Shown piece by piece: positions 6,815-15,128 of a stretch of DNA of 22,487 nt (positions are counted from its first letter, which is position 1; each line of letters starts with the position of its first letter). Made by a program: the position numbers and the translations under genes. The DNA lies in contig SLBH01000349.1 of NCBI GenBank assembly GCA_007126415.1, positions 1-22,487 on the forward strand. Reading direction: 5' to 3'. Origin of the DNA: Spirochaetales bacterium. Lineage in GTDB: Bacteria; Spirochaetota; Spirochaetia; DSM-27196; SLAA01. The notes below the pieces were generated by a model. It had not been told where the DNA came from. It ran no database searches and saw only the letters and a list, made by a program, of their open reading frames with translations.

Positions 6815-8125
6815 ATGGGAACTGCAATGGACGAAGGCACCAGCAACAACGAACCAAAAACCGCTGAGCGAACGCTTCTCGAAGGGGTTCTGCACTACCT
6901 CACGATCCTGCTGCGCTACCGCGTGTTCATCGTGGCGGTTACCCTCCTCGCCGCGATCGGCGTGGTTGCGTTCTCGATCGTAAGTTTGCGGCTTCCTCCC
7001 GAGGATAGCCCGTTGCCGAACCGCTACCGCGCCTCGGCGATTCTCCTGATAGGGGAGGATCCCACCGGAGGCGGAATGGAGACCATTCTCGAGTCCCTCG
7101 GCATGTCGGTTCCCAGAACGGGAGCGAGCCCAGGAAGGCTCGCGATGCAGATCCTCAGAAGCCGGTCTTTTATAGACGACATCATAGAGGCGCACAACAT
7201 GCTTGAGTACTACAACATGGAGGGCGCAAACCGTTCGCGACGCCGCAACGTGGTGCTGGCGAACAGCACCTACGATTACAACTCAAATACCGGCACCCTC
7301 ACAATCGGCTACGAAGATATTCGCCCCGAGTACGCTCAAGAAGTGGCAAACGGAATTGTACAGCAACTCGAACGCTACTTTCGCGAGCGCGGGGGGCTCA
7401 CGCGTGGACGCACGCTCGAGGCACTCGAGGAAACGCTCGCCGAGGTAGAGCAGGAAGTTGCCGATATCGAGGCTCAGATCCGGCAGTTTCAGCAAGAATA
7501 CGGCGTACTCAGCGTTGAGGAGCTCGCCAACTCGCAATCGGGTATGCTTCGCAGCCTCGAGGCCGAGCTTATGCAGCTCGAGCGCAGCATCCGTACCTAC
7601 ACCGAGCGCACCCGCATCGAGAACGACCCGGAGCTCATTCGGATGCGTTCCGAGCGCAATACCGTCGCCCAGCTCATCGAACAGGTCGAACAAGGCTACG
7701 CCGGCGGCACGCGTACCATGCCGGCGCGTTCTGAGCTCCCGGATCTCTCGCTGCGTCTCGGGCGCCTGCGGAGCGACCTCGCGCTGCAGCAACGCATCCG
7801 CACATCGTTGCAGGAGCAGTACGAAATCGCACGGTTGAGCGCCGAGACTAACCCCGGGTTCACAGTACTGGAGTGGGCCGAGGTTCCGGATGAGAAGATA
7901 AGCCCGTACCGCGGGCAGATCTCAATGAGGGTAACGCTCGCTGCGTTCGGAGCGGCCGTAGCGCTCGCGCTCGCGCATTACGGTCTTACGGTACTGCTGG
8001 CCGACCCGAAGCTGATGGCAATCGTTAGGAAGAACCTCGCAAGCCGTCGAAAACGGCAAAACAGCACGGAGGCCGGCGGCGGCGCCGGCCGGGAAGCCAA
8101 AAACGACGTGAGCACTCGGCAATGA
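6815..8125 (+). CDS. Wzz/GumC-like polysaccharide co-polymerase (chain-length determinant)
   Basis: A 436-residue inner-membrane protein with the Wzz layout. A first membrane helix spans about residues 36-58 (RVFIVAVTLLAAIGVVAFSI) and is followed by PPEDSPLPNRYRASAILLI. A long periplasmic part is rich in coiled coil (about residues 195-330, with EALEETLAEVEQEVADIEAQ). A second membrane helix follows at about 371-393 after ISPYRGQ, with a basic cytoplasmic tail. There is no C-terminal Walker/BY-kinase domain, unlike fused Wzc proteins. These proteins control polymer length with a Wzy polymerase, which is not in the window. The start is uncertain: ATG at 6815 has no clear ribosome site and ATG at 6827 is an alternative. 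Its stop overlaps the next gene's ATG by 4 nt. Confidence 0.88.
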   Translation: MGTAMDEGTSNNEPKTAERTLLEGVLHYLTILLRYRVFIVAVTLLAAIGVVAFSIVSLRLPPEDSPLPNRYRASAILLIGEDPTGGGMETILESLGMSVPRTGASPGRLAMQILRSRSFIDDIIEAHNMLEYYNMEGANRSRRRNVVLANSTYDYNSNTGTLTIGYEDIRPEYAQEVANGIVQQLERYFRERGGLTRGRTLEALEETLAEVEQEVADIEAQIRQFQQEYGVLSVEELANSQSGMLRSLEAELMQLERSIRTYTERTRIENDPELIRMRSERNTVAQLIEQVEQGYAGGTRTMPARSELPDLSLRLGRLRSDLALQQRIRTSLQEQYEIARLSAETNPGFTVLEWAEVPDEKISPYRGQISMRVTLAAFGAAVALALAHYGLTVLLADPKLMAIVRKNLASRRKRQNSTEAGGGAGREAKNDVSTRQ

Positions 8126-9729
8126 GAAAAAGTGATGAAAGAGCGATGAAGAACCTGAACCGACTGTATACGAAACGAGGGCGCAGTGCGCTCGCGGGCG
8201 TGCTCGCGATGGTGTTGTTACTCGGCCCGGCGCTCTCTGCACCCACGCAGACCGCACCGCAACGGTTCGAGCAACTGCGCGAGCCGCCGGTAATCGCGGG
8301 TGAAACGGTTGCAGACCCTACCCAACGGCTGCAACTCGCGACCGCCGACAGCTCGTACCCGGTGACCCCGGGCGATATCTACCGCATTACCTACCTGCGA
8401 GCCGGGGAAGTGGTTGCAAGCGAGGTAACGGTAGAGAACGACTACACGATCAACCTGAACGTGTTCGGCCAGATCAACGCCGAAGGACTCAGCTTCGCTG
8501 AGCTTCGTCCGCGTATCGAGAGTATCGTGGAACAAGCGATACCGCGCAGCCTGCCTTCGCTCTCGCTGGTCTCGGTAGGGGTGTTTCAGGTGCGTCTTAC
8601 CGGCGCGCTCCCCCAAAGCCGAACCGTAACCGCCTGGGGCCTCTCGCGGCTCTCGGATGTGGTACGCGAGCACCTCGCACCGTACAGCTCGATACGTACC
8701 GTCACCGTCATATCTCGTACCGGCGAGCGCAACGAGTTCGATCTCTTTCGGGCTATAGACCTCGGCGATGAGAGCCAGGATCCTTTCGTACGCCCCGGAG
8801 ATACCGTCCAACTTGTGCGAACCGAACGCGTGGTACACGTCGGCGGCGAGGTGAACCAACGCGGACGGATCGAGCTTGCCGAGGGCGAAACCATGCGCGA
8901 AATCATGCGCTTCGTAAGAGGAACCACCAATCGTGCCGACCTCACGCGCGTACGCGTAACGCGCTACGAGGGCAAATCGGTTCGCACCTACTTCATCGAC
9001 ATTAGCGAGGACGCCGGCACCTTTGAGCTCGAGGACGCCGACGTCATCCGAATCCCGTCACGCATTACGCAACGACCGGTTGTCTACCTTGAAGGCCAGA
9101 TATCCCCTCCACCCACGGACCTCGACGGCGCCGCACCGGACGCACCGGACGCGCCGGTTGCGACCGACGGATATAACCGTGCGGTAGTCCCGATCGGTAT
9201 CGGCGAGACGCTCTACGGCGTGCTCGACCGCATGTACACCGGTATTTCGTCGCGCGCGGACCTACAGCGCGCGCAGCTCATGCGAGACGGCCGTGCGGTA
9301 GAGCTTCCGGTGAGCTTCGAGACACTGATTTATGACTACAGCCCCGAGTACGACGTTGAGTTACAGCCGTTCGACCGCATCGTGATCCCACGTGACCCCA
9401 GCACGCCGCCGGACGGCGAGCCGAGCGTGCTGATAACCGGAGGCGTGGCCGCGCCCGGCCAGTACCCGGTACTCGCCGGGATGGACGCGTTTGCACACAT
9501 CCGGCAGGCCGGCGGGTTCGACCGCGAACTCAACACCAACGAGAGCTTCCGCGTCTACGACTCGGAAGGAAACCGCAAGAGCGATGATGCGCCTATTGCC
9601 GCCGGGGATCACATCGAGGTGCTCCGGAACAACTTCGTATACAACTTCAACCGGCACTTCCCGATTGTGGCCACCGGCGTGGGCTTTCTCGCAACCATTG
9701 TAGCTACGCTCGCCCTGTTCGGCCCCTGA
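8122..9729 (+). CDS. Polysaccharide export protein with SLBB domains (Wza-like)
   Basis: A 535-residue exported protein that would form or feed the periplasmic/outer-membrane export channel for the polymer. The N-terminus is signal-like (SALAGVLAMVLLLGPALSA, about residues 22-40) without an obvious lipobox Cys. A polysaccharide-export domain begins near residue 77 (YPVTPGDIYRITYL), with VENDYTINLNVFGQINAEGL. SLBB-type segments follow: VVHVGGEVNQRGRIELAEGE, and later VLITGGVAAPGQYPVLAGMD with HIRQAGGF. A hydrophobic segment at the extreme C-terminus (FPIVATGVGFLATIVATLAL) suggests a membrane anchor. ATG at 8122 overlaps the upstream stop (ATGA); ATG at 8146 is an alternative nearer the signal peptide. 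The 3' end overlaps the convergent nucleotidyltransferase gene by 26 nt. Confidence 0.9.
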   Translation: MRKSDERAMKNLNRLYTKRGRSALAGVLAMVLLLGPALSAPTQTAPQRFEQLREPPVIAGETVADPTQRLQLATADSSYPVTPGDIYRITYLRAGEVVASEVTVENDYTINLNVFGQINAEGLSFAELRPRIESIVEQAIPRSLPSLSLVSVGVFQVRLTGALPQSRTVTAWGLSRLSDVVREHLAPYSSIRTVTVISRTGERNEFDLFRAIDLGDESQDPFVRPGDTVQLVRTERVVHVGGEVNQRGRIELAEGETMREIMRFVRGTTNRADLTRVRVTRYEGKSVRTYFIDISEDAGTFELEDADVIRIPSRITQRPVVYLEGQISPPPTDLDGAAPDAPDAPVATDGYNRAVVPIGIGETLYGVLDRMYTGISSRADLQRAQLMRDGRAVELPVSFETLIYDYSPEYDVELQPFDRIVIPRDPSTPPDGEPSVLITGGVAAPGQYPVLAGMDAFAHIRQAGGFDRELNTNESFRVYDSEGNRKSDDAPIAAGDHIEVLRNNFVYNFNRHFPIVATGVGFLATIVATLALFGP

Positions 9730-10987
9730 GCCGCGCAAGATACCGAAGCAGGTACTTCCGCGCAAGGCGAAACGGGCGCACCGCAACCTGCACCCACCGA
9801 AGCGGCTTCGGAAGCGGGAGTAGCTCCCGTTCGCGGTCGCTCGGCAAGACAGCAATCCGCACGAGCCGCAAGAAGTGGCGCGCGCGGTCTCGCCGGCGCT
9901 CGCGGAGCGCAAGCACGCTGCGCGCGCGCCGCAGGTTATCGACCACCTCAACCCCGTTGAAGCTAAAGAGATCCTCCGCAAAGCGCTCCGCCAGGGGCTC
10001 GGCGCGGCGGTCTGCCCGCGCCCACGCCCGGAGCGCCTCGGGAACCGGTGCTCCAAGGAGTCGCTCGGCAAGCAAAAGGCCGACCGCCGGCGCGCGCCGG
10101 GCCCCCAAAGCCTCGGCGCGCGCCATGATCTCGGCGCAGCTTTGGCTACAAGCGGCCGCGTTCCCGCCGGGCGCGCTCCCGCCGGTCTGCTGCGAGGTGA
10201 GCAGTACTGCGAACGCCGCGATATCGGCCACCATCCGCAGCCGCTCCCAGGCGTGCTTCACGGCGTTGTGTACCGCGAGCGCCGACAGTTCATCCGAGAG
10301 CCGCAAAACCGGCACGCGGTGGCCCATAAACAGAACCGTCTCGGAGCGGGCCCAGAACCCCGCCATCTCTCGCGAGCTGCGTGCAAAACCAAGGTAGCTC
10401 GGGACAAAGCGCCAGTGAAGCTCGAGGTGCACACCACGGTCGGGATGATCGAGATTATACTCACAGTTACGCCGTAACTCGCGGCGTTCTCGGCGCGCGC
10501 TCCAGAGTTCCTCGGGTTGATAGCCGTCGCGTTCTAGGATCGCGCGTGCACGCGCGAAAGCCTCCTTTGGAATAAGCAGATCGAGATCCCAGAACGAGCG
10601 CCGCCCGATTCCGCCGTAAACCCGGTGCGCCAAGAGCGGGCCCTTGAACGCCAAAACCTCAACTCCACCGTCTTGAAGCAGCTGCAACACGCGCAGCAGC
10701 TCGCACGAAAGGTATACACTGCGTTGCACCTCGGCGTCTCGCAGCTCTGTAACGCGCTCAATGACCGCACGCGGCACCTGCGTCGCGCGCCGGCGGCGCG
10801 CGACGGCGTCCGGAGCTTCCATCCCGGCGCCCAACAGCCCGAGCACGCCGTGCAGTCGCGCGAGGTAGATCACCGTGTCCCAGTCTACAGAGGATAGATC
10901 GACATCGCCGGCCGGTCGGAGGTTGGGCGTGCGCAAGCCGAGGCCGGCTGCGACGAGGTGCAGTAGTGCGCGTTGCTCGAGTGTCAC
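9704..10987 (-). CDS. Lasso cluster nucleotidyltransferase-family protein (N)
   Basis: A 427-residue protein of the NTP_transf_5-type family (MNT/nucleotidyltransferase fold). The core reads VLAFKGPLLAHRVYG, then RRSFWDLDLLIP, whose D134 and D136 are the expected metal-binding pair. VHLELHWRF further on probably supplies the third acidic residue. An alpha-helical region with HNAVKHAWERLRMVADIAAF follows, as in family members. The frame extends upstream to 11056, but GTG at 10987 overlaps the exporter stop as GTGA and precedes a sensible N-terminus (TLEQRALLHLVAAG), so it is preferred. Homologues occur with an HPr-kinase-like protein in lasso clusters of the paeninodin/pseudomycoidin kind, where they further modify the phosphorylated peptide. 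That role here is inference. It is the last gene of the operon and converges on the export gene. Confidence 0.82.
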   Translation of the reverse strand: MTLEQRALLHLVAAGLGLRTPNLRPAGDVDLSSVDWDTVIYLARLHGVLGLLGAGMEAPDAVARRRRATQVPRAVIERVTELRDAEVQRSVYLSCELLRVLQLLQDGGVEVLAFKGPLLAHRVYGGIGRRSFWDLDLLIPKEAFARARAILERDGYQPEELWSARRERRELRRNCEYNLDHPDRGVHLELHWRFVPSYLGFARSSREMAGFWARSETVLFMGHRVPVLRLSDELSALAVHNAVKHAWERLRMVADIAAFAVLLTSQQTGGSAPGGNAAACSQSCAEIMARAEALGARRAPAVGLLLAERLLGAPVPEALRAWARADRRAEPLAERFAEDLFSFNGVEVVDNLRRARSVLALRERRRDRARHFLRLVRIAVLPSDRERELLPLPKPLRWVQVAVRPFRLARKYLLRYLARLRGRTGRA

Positions 10988-12756
10988 GACCGCTTCCCTT
11001 GAATCTGCTCGAGCTGCATGCGGTACATGCGCTCGTAGATCCCCTCGCGCGCGCACAGCTCATCGTGCGAGCCGTGCTCGGCGATTCGCCCGTCGCGCAT
11101 CACGTATACCCGGTCGGCGATGCGTGCCGCCGCCACTCGATGAGTAACCAACAACACGCTCTTGTCTTGGGCCCATTGGCGCAGGGTCTGCAGGAGTCGC
11201 GCCTCGCTTTCCGGGTCGACGCCACTGGTGGGCTCATCAAGAATTGCAACCGGCGAGTCGCGATAGAACGCGCGAGAGAGAGCGAGCTTCTTCCACTGCC
11301 CTCCGCTGAGCTCGGCGCCCTCCTTCAGAAAGCGCCCGAGAGGAGTTTCGTATCGCTCCGGCAGCTTCTGAATGAACTCATGCGCTTGCGCGCGCTGCGT
11401 TGCGGCTTCGATGCCTTGTTGATCTACGGCACGATCAGGCAGGCCGAACCACACATTTTCCCGCACGGTGTAGTAGTACTGCCCCGGGTCCTGGAACAGC
11501 GCGGTGACGCGGCTCCACCAATCCTGCTTGTGCATCGCGCGCAGGTCCGTTCCGTCTACCATAACCGCGCCCTGGGTGGGATCGTAGAAGCGGCAAACCA
11601 GCTTCATCAGCGTGGTCTTACCAGCGCCGTTATCGCCCACCAGCGCCACAATCTCGTTCGGCCCCACGTGCATAGAGACGTCCTCGATCACGAGGCGCTC
11701 GGTGTTCGGATAGGCGAAATACACATGCTCGAGCTCGATTCCGCGTTCCAACTGCTGCGGCGGTGCAAGCGGCGCCTCCGGTGCTTCAATGCTCGGCTTA
11801 AGCCCCAGAAACTCGAACACCGCCGCTAGAAATAGTTTGCTTTCGTACAAGCCGTTCGCGCCGCCGAGCAACTCACCAACCAGGGTCTGACCACGCTGCA
11901 CCGCTTGCAGGAGCATCACCAGATCGCCGAGCGTAGTATCGCCCCGCAATGCGTTCAGCGCAACGACCGCGACCACACCAAACACCGCGCCGGTCTGTAT
12001 GAGGTACGAGCCAACCTCGGCCGCCGAACGACCGGCGGCCAGTCGAATTCGCTCCTTGCGCAGCGCGCTCCGACGCTGCTCCGAGCGAGCCGATAGTAGC
12101 GGACTCAGACCGAATATGCGCAGCTCCTTGGCATGATCGCGGTTGGTGAGCAACCAGTTTAGGTACATCACATGACGCTCGTTGGCTGTGCGTTGCATTC
12201 GCCGGCGGAAATATCGACGTGAGAACACCAACCGGACCACGCCAAGCGGCAACGAAGCGAGCGCGAGCGCAGCTAACGCGTACCACGGCAACACGTAGAT
12301 CAGAATGCCGACAATGCCCGCCAATGACAGCGAACTCCGCAGCATTACCATGAGGTTCTCAACCACCGCCGCAGGTCGATACGGGGCTTCCTCTTGCGCT
12401 CGGTGCAACTTGTCGAAAAACGACGGCCCCTCGTAGTAGTCCAGATCCACCTCAAGCGATTTCCGGTGTATCAGCGACTGGACGTAGTCGCTCAAGGTAA
12501 GCCCCTGCGCTTCACGCACATACGACGCAAGACCACGGAGCGCCATGGAGACCGCGGTAGCAAGCCCGGCGGCAGCCACGAGCATGAGCACATACTCATG
12601 CTCCGCGCCGTCTGCGATGGCGTTTACGATAAGCCGCGTGAGGTACAGCGGGATAAGGGGAACCACCGCCTGCAGCCCCACCACGCAGATCGAGGCCACC
12701 ATGAGTCCGGAACCGCTCCGCCATACCAAGCGCAGCGCCGAGACCAGGTTACGCAT
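10984..12756 (-). CDS. ABC exporter, membrane-ATPase fusion (lasso cluster D)
   Basis: A 590-residue half-transporter, an N-terminal membrane domain followed by an ATPase domain. It probably exports the mature lasso peptide and so also gives self-protection. Hydrophobic helices include GLMVASICVVGLQAVVPLIP, YVLMLVAAAGLATAVSMALR and SLSLAGIVGILIYVLPWYAL. The ATPase domain has Walker A GDNGAGKTT, the signature LSGGQWKKLALSRA, Walker B VAILDEPTSGVDP and the H-loop THR. The frame runs on to 12864, but ATG at 12756 (MRNLVSALRL) is preferred because it overlaps the kinase stop by 8 nt. There is no N-terminal C39 peptidase domain, as expected when B1/B2 remove the leader. The following nucleotidyltransferase overlaps it by 4 nt. 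Confidence 0.92.
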   Translation of the reverse strand: MRNLVSALRLVWRSGSGLMVASICVVGLQAVVPLIPLYLTRLIVNAIADGAEHEYVLMLVAAAGLATAVSMALRGLASYVREAQGLTLSDYVQSLIHRKSLEVDLDYYEGPSFFDKLHRAQEEAPYRPAAVVENLMVMLRSSLSLAGIVGILIYVLPWYALAALALASLPLGVVRLVFSRRYFRRRMQRTANERHVMYLNWLLTNRDHAKELRIFGLSPLLSARSEQRRSALRKERIRLAAGRSAAEVGSYLIQTGAVFGVVAVVALNALRGDTTLGDLVMLLQAVQRGQTLVGELLGGANGLYESKLFLAAVFEFLGLKPSIEAPEAPLAPPQQLERGIELEHVYFAYPNTERLVIEDVSMHVGPNEIVALVGDNGAGKTTLMKLVCRFYDPTQGAVMVDGTDLRAMHKQDWWSRVTALFQDPGQYYYTVRENVWFGLPDRAVDQQGIEAATQRAQAHEFIQKLPERYETPLGRFLKEGAELSGGQWKKLALSRAFYRDSPVAILDEPTSGVDPESEARLLQTLRQWAQDKSVLLVTHRVAAARIADRVYVMRDGRIAEHGSHDELCAREGIYERMYRMQLEQIQGKRS

Positions 12757-13864
12757 GCCGAGACACCGCGCTCGCACCGCCGGCGGCGCGCGAACCAAGC
12801 TCGCGGTCCAGATCGTCACGAACGGCGGCCTGTACGCCTGCGAGCATCTCAAGCCCGCTCGCAACGCGCAGCCGCTTCACCGGAACGGCCTGCACAATAC
12901 TGCCCAGCCGACGCAAACGCCGCTCGCGCAGACCGTCGCCGTCGGCACGCTGTTCCAGCAGCTCCGCTAAGAAGCTATGGCGCACCAAGTTCACCAGTGC
13001 CTCACCAGGGGAAAGAAGATTGAAGCTACAAACGCCCGACGACGCCCCAGGCGACGTCTGTAACGTCCGCCCGGCCGGCGTTCCAGGGGCCGGCTTTACC
13101 GGCTCCTTCTCCACGCGTTCCAGCACATAGATGCACCCCACAGGGAGCGTTGTTTCGCAGAACCGGCCGAGCGCCTCAACCGGTACGCTCAGTTTGTCGA
13201 AGTCCGGATGCACGCGCGGGAACTCGGAAGCCGTGCCGAGGTCACGCGATAGCTGCTCGGCTGTAAGCTTCATTTGCGGGTAGCCGGGGCGACAGCGTAC
13301 GGTGCCCTCGGACGCGTCAAGCGCCGCAATATCGTCGGCTATGAGGGAGCACCCGATCTGCAGCAGCGATGCGACAAGCGTGCTCTTACCGGTGCCGCGG
13401 TCGGCTACGAACAACACCGCGTGCTCCTCGAGCGCCACCGCGCCGGCATGCAACGCCGCGCAGCCATAAAGCTCCAGGTAGTAGGCAAAGACATGCCCAA
13501 GCAAGCAAATCTCGATCATATACTCAAACTGCGGATCGTGGAGCTCGCAGACGATCTCGCCCCGGCTGATCGCAAAATCGGCTATGCGCGGGAAGCGCAT
13601 CAGCTGCAGGTCCCCCGCAGCGTAGAGCTGGACCACACTTTCGTCAAAGCGGTTCTTCTCGGAGCCTGCGTAGATGAGAGAAGCGGACGATAGTACACGC
13701 TGCCTTTTGGGTTCACGCACGCTGAAGCGCACCTGGCGCGCGGCGCCGCCCGTTGCACGCATCGACGAGGAGCGTATCATAGGCGTTCTAAACCGAAATT
13801 CGGTTTCTACGGTCAAACCATAGACGCGGTACCGCTGCGCTCGCGTCGACATCCGAGCCTCCAT
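12749..13864 (-). CDS. HPr-kinase-like protein of the lasso cluster (K)
   Basis: A 371-residue protein related to the C-terminal kinase domain of HprK. It has ALHAGAVALEEHAVLFVADR leading into the P-loop GTGKST (residues 157-162), then GCSLIADDIAAL with the acidic pair D177/D178. PQMKL and KLSVPV lie in the nucleotide/substrate half. The first 130 residues are variable. HprK-like kinases in lasso clusters (PadeK, ThcoK) phosphorylate a Ser at the precursor C-terminus. The precursor here ends in Arg-Arg, so the target must be another Ser/Thr or one exposed by trimming. The ATG directly follows the stop of the upstream gene (TGAATG); M5 is an alternative start. It overlaps the exporter start by 8 nt, so K and D are translationally linked. 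Confidence 0.85.
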   Translation of the reverse strand: MEARMSTRAQRYRVYGLTVETEFRFRTPMIRSSSMRATGGAARQVRFSVREPKRQRVLSSASLIYAGSEKNRFDESVVQLYAAGDLQLMRFPRIADFAISRGEIVCELHDPQFEYMIEICLLGHVFAYYLELYGCAALHAGAVALEEHAVLFVADRGTGKSTLVASLLQIGCSLIADDIAALDASEGTVRCRPGYPQMKLTAEQLSRDLGTASEFPRVHPDFDKLSVPVEALGRFCETTLPVGCIYVLERVEKEPVKPAPGTPAGRTLQTSPGASSGVCSFNLLSPGEALVNLVRHSFLAELLEQRADGDGLRERRLRRLGSIVQAVPVKRLRVASGLEMLAGVQAAVRDDLDRELGSRAAGGASAVSRHA

Positions 13865-15070
13865 TCAATCTTCGACGTGCCTCAAGATACCGTTACGCGT
13901 AAGATCCGAAACGAACTCCGCAAGGTCGTTCCGTAGCACCTCAGGCTCAACATCGTAGCGCTCGCGTAGCTCCGCTGCGGCGCCTTCTACGCTTCCGTCG
14001 CGGATCAACGCGCTCCAGCACACCGCGGTGTTCCTATCAAGATGGTACCATTGCGGCGCCTCGGACGCATCGGGAGGAATGCGCACCAAGACGGTTACTT
14101 CATCGCCGTCGGAGTTGACCTCGGCCCAGAGCACCCGATCCGCAGGGTAAATGCAGCCCACGGAAGCTCGGCATACCTTTAGCGGTGCAGCATTTGCTTC
14201 TGATCCTCGTCGCTTGAGGCAGATCCGCGGCGGGACCACGTTCCACCCCGGCTCAAAGCGCGAGGCCTCGGGGTTCCAGTACTTTGTCTGCGGCTCATTC
14301 CAGGCAAACGCTACATACTCCGGAATGCCGACCCAATAAGGATCCACCCCCTGCTGCTCTCGCCGCGTCTCGCACCACGCCGAGTACTCACGCCCGAAGC
14401 GCTCAGGCGCCAAGTCCTGCAGGTAGTCGCCGCATACGCAGGCCTCCAGCTTGGGCTCTGAGCGCTCTATCGCGAGACACAGGCCCTCGGGCGCCACCAG
14501 CGGGCTGAACACAACCGTCTGAGCGGACACGTGTTGGACGAACTCCCGGAAGCGCACCCCGGATAACGCACAGTCGTCGACGACAACCAGGGTTTCACAC
14601 GCCACGCCGGGATCATGATGGAGCTGCTCCGGGCGCAGATCGAGCAGGTACGCCAGCATACCGAGGACCAATAACCCGCCGCGCGGGATCGCGGTGAAGG
14701 TAGCCCTCGCGAGGCGTTCGGCACCGAGCCGCTTTAGTAACCGAGCGGCGAGCCGCGTCGCGACGCGCTCGGCGGCGCGGTAGTCAAGATACCGGAAGCT
14801 TCGCAGCGAGAACTGCAGCATAGCGGCGAGATCCTGGAGCCGCCTACGCTCGCTATTCGAGAACTCCCCGATTGCCGCAAGAAGCGGATAGGGCTCAACT
14901 CTGGCTAAGAGGTGAATGGTTTTGAAGGTATCCCAGGAAGGATTGGCGACGATTGATTCGCCGAGTGAGGCTACAGCATTTTCTACGTCGGGCTCACGCG
15001 TGAACTCGAGCAACGAGGCTTCACCATCAATGCAATCAAGCAGCACAACAACGTCGAGCACCGGCGGCAT
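13865..15070 (-). CDS. Phosphoribosyltransferase-PqqD fusion protein of the lasso cluster (X)
   Basis: A 401-residue two-domain protein. Residues about 95-235 carry type I phosphoribosyltransferase features: AIPRGGLLVLGMLAYLL (128-144) and the PRPP-binding motif LVVVDDCALSGVRFREF (161-177), with adjacent acidic residues and SG at 170-171. Residues about 305-400 look like a PqqD/RiPP-recognition domain. The tail LRERYDVEPEVLRNDLAEFV closely matches LVREFDVEPEQCRSDLLRFL in B1. The middle (236-300) is Trp/Pro-rich and unassigned. The first 90 residues may be a separate domain, beginning VLDVVVLLDCIDGEASLL. The gene starts 58 nt after the precursor with no good ribosome site and abuts the kinase gene. 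A leader-guided modification using PRPP is inference. Alternatively the PRTase-like domain may bind nucleotides without catalysis. Confidence 0.8.
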   Translation of the reverse strand: MPPVLDVVVLLDCIDGEASLLEFTREPDVENAVASLGESIVANPSWDTFKTIHLLARVEPYPLLAAIGEFSNSERRRLQDLAAMLQFSLRSFRYLDYRAAERVATRLAARLLKRLGAERLARATFTAIPRGGLLVLGMLAYLLDLRPEQLHHDPGVACETLVVVDDCALSGVRFREFVQHVSAQTVVFSPLVAPEGLCLAIERSEPKLEACVCGDYLQDLAPERFGREYSAWCETRREQQGVDPYWVGIPEYVAFAWNEPQTKYWNPEASRFEPGWNVVPPRICLKRRGSEANAAPLKVCRASVGCIYPADRVLWAEVNSDGDEVTVLVRIPPDASEAPQWYHLDRNTAVCWSALIRDGSVEGAAAELRERYDVEPEVLRNDLAEFVSDLTRNGILRHVED

Positions 15071-15085
15071 ACTATTGGAACGCGA

Positions 15086-15108
15086 GCGCGGCCGCAGACC
15101 GACCGCGC
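15086..15108 (-). terminator. GC-rich hairpin between precursor and X gene, possible attenuator
   Basis: GCGCGG at 15086-15091 pairs with CCGCGC at 15103-15108 across an 11-nt loop, in the 58-nt gap after the precursor stop. There is no T tract, so it is more likely a partial terminator or a 3'-stabilising hairpin that keeps precursor mRNA above that of the downstream enzymes. The arms also contain a GCGGCCGC palindrome, so alternative folds exist. Confidence 0.35.
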
Positions 15109-15128
15109 GTTGTTACTGTGAGCTCTCG

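Noticed and set aside
10984..12756. Lipid A/polysaccharide flippase role for the ABC protein
   Set aside because: It is an ABC exporter half, but it overlaps the lasso kinase and nucleotidyltransferase genes on both sides, so peptide export is the better reading.
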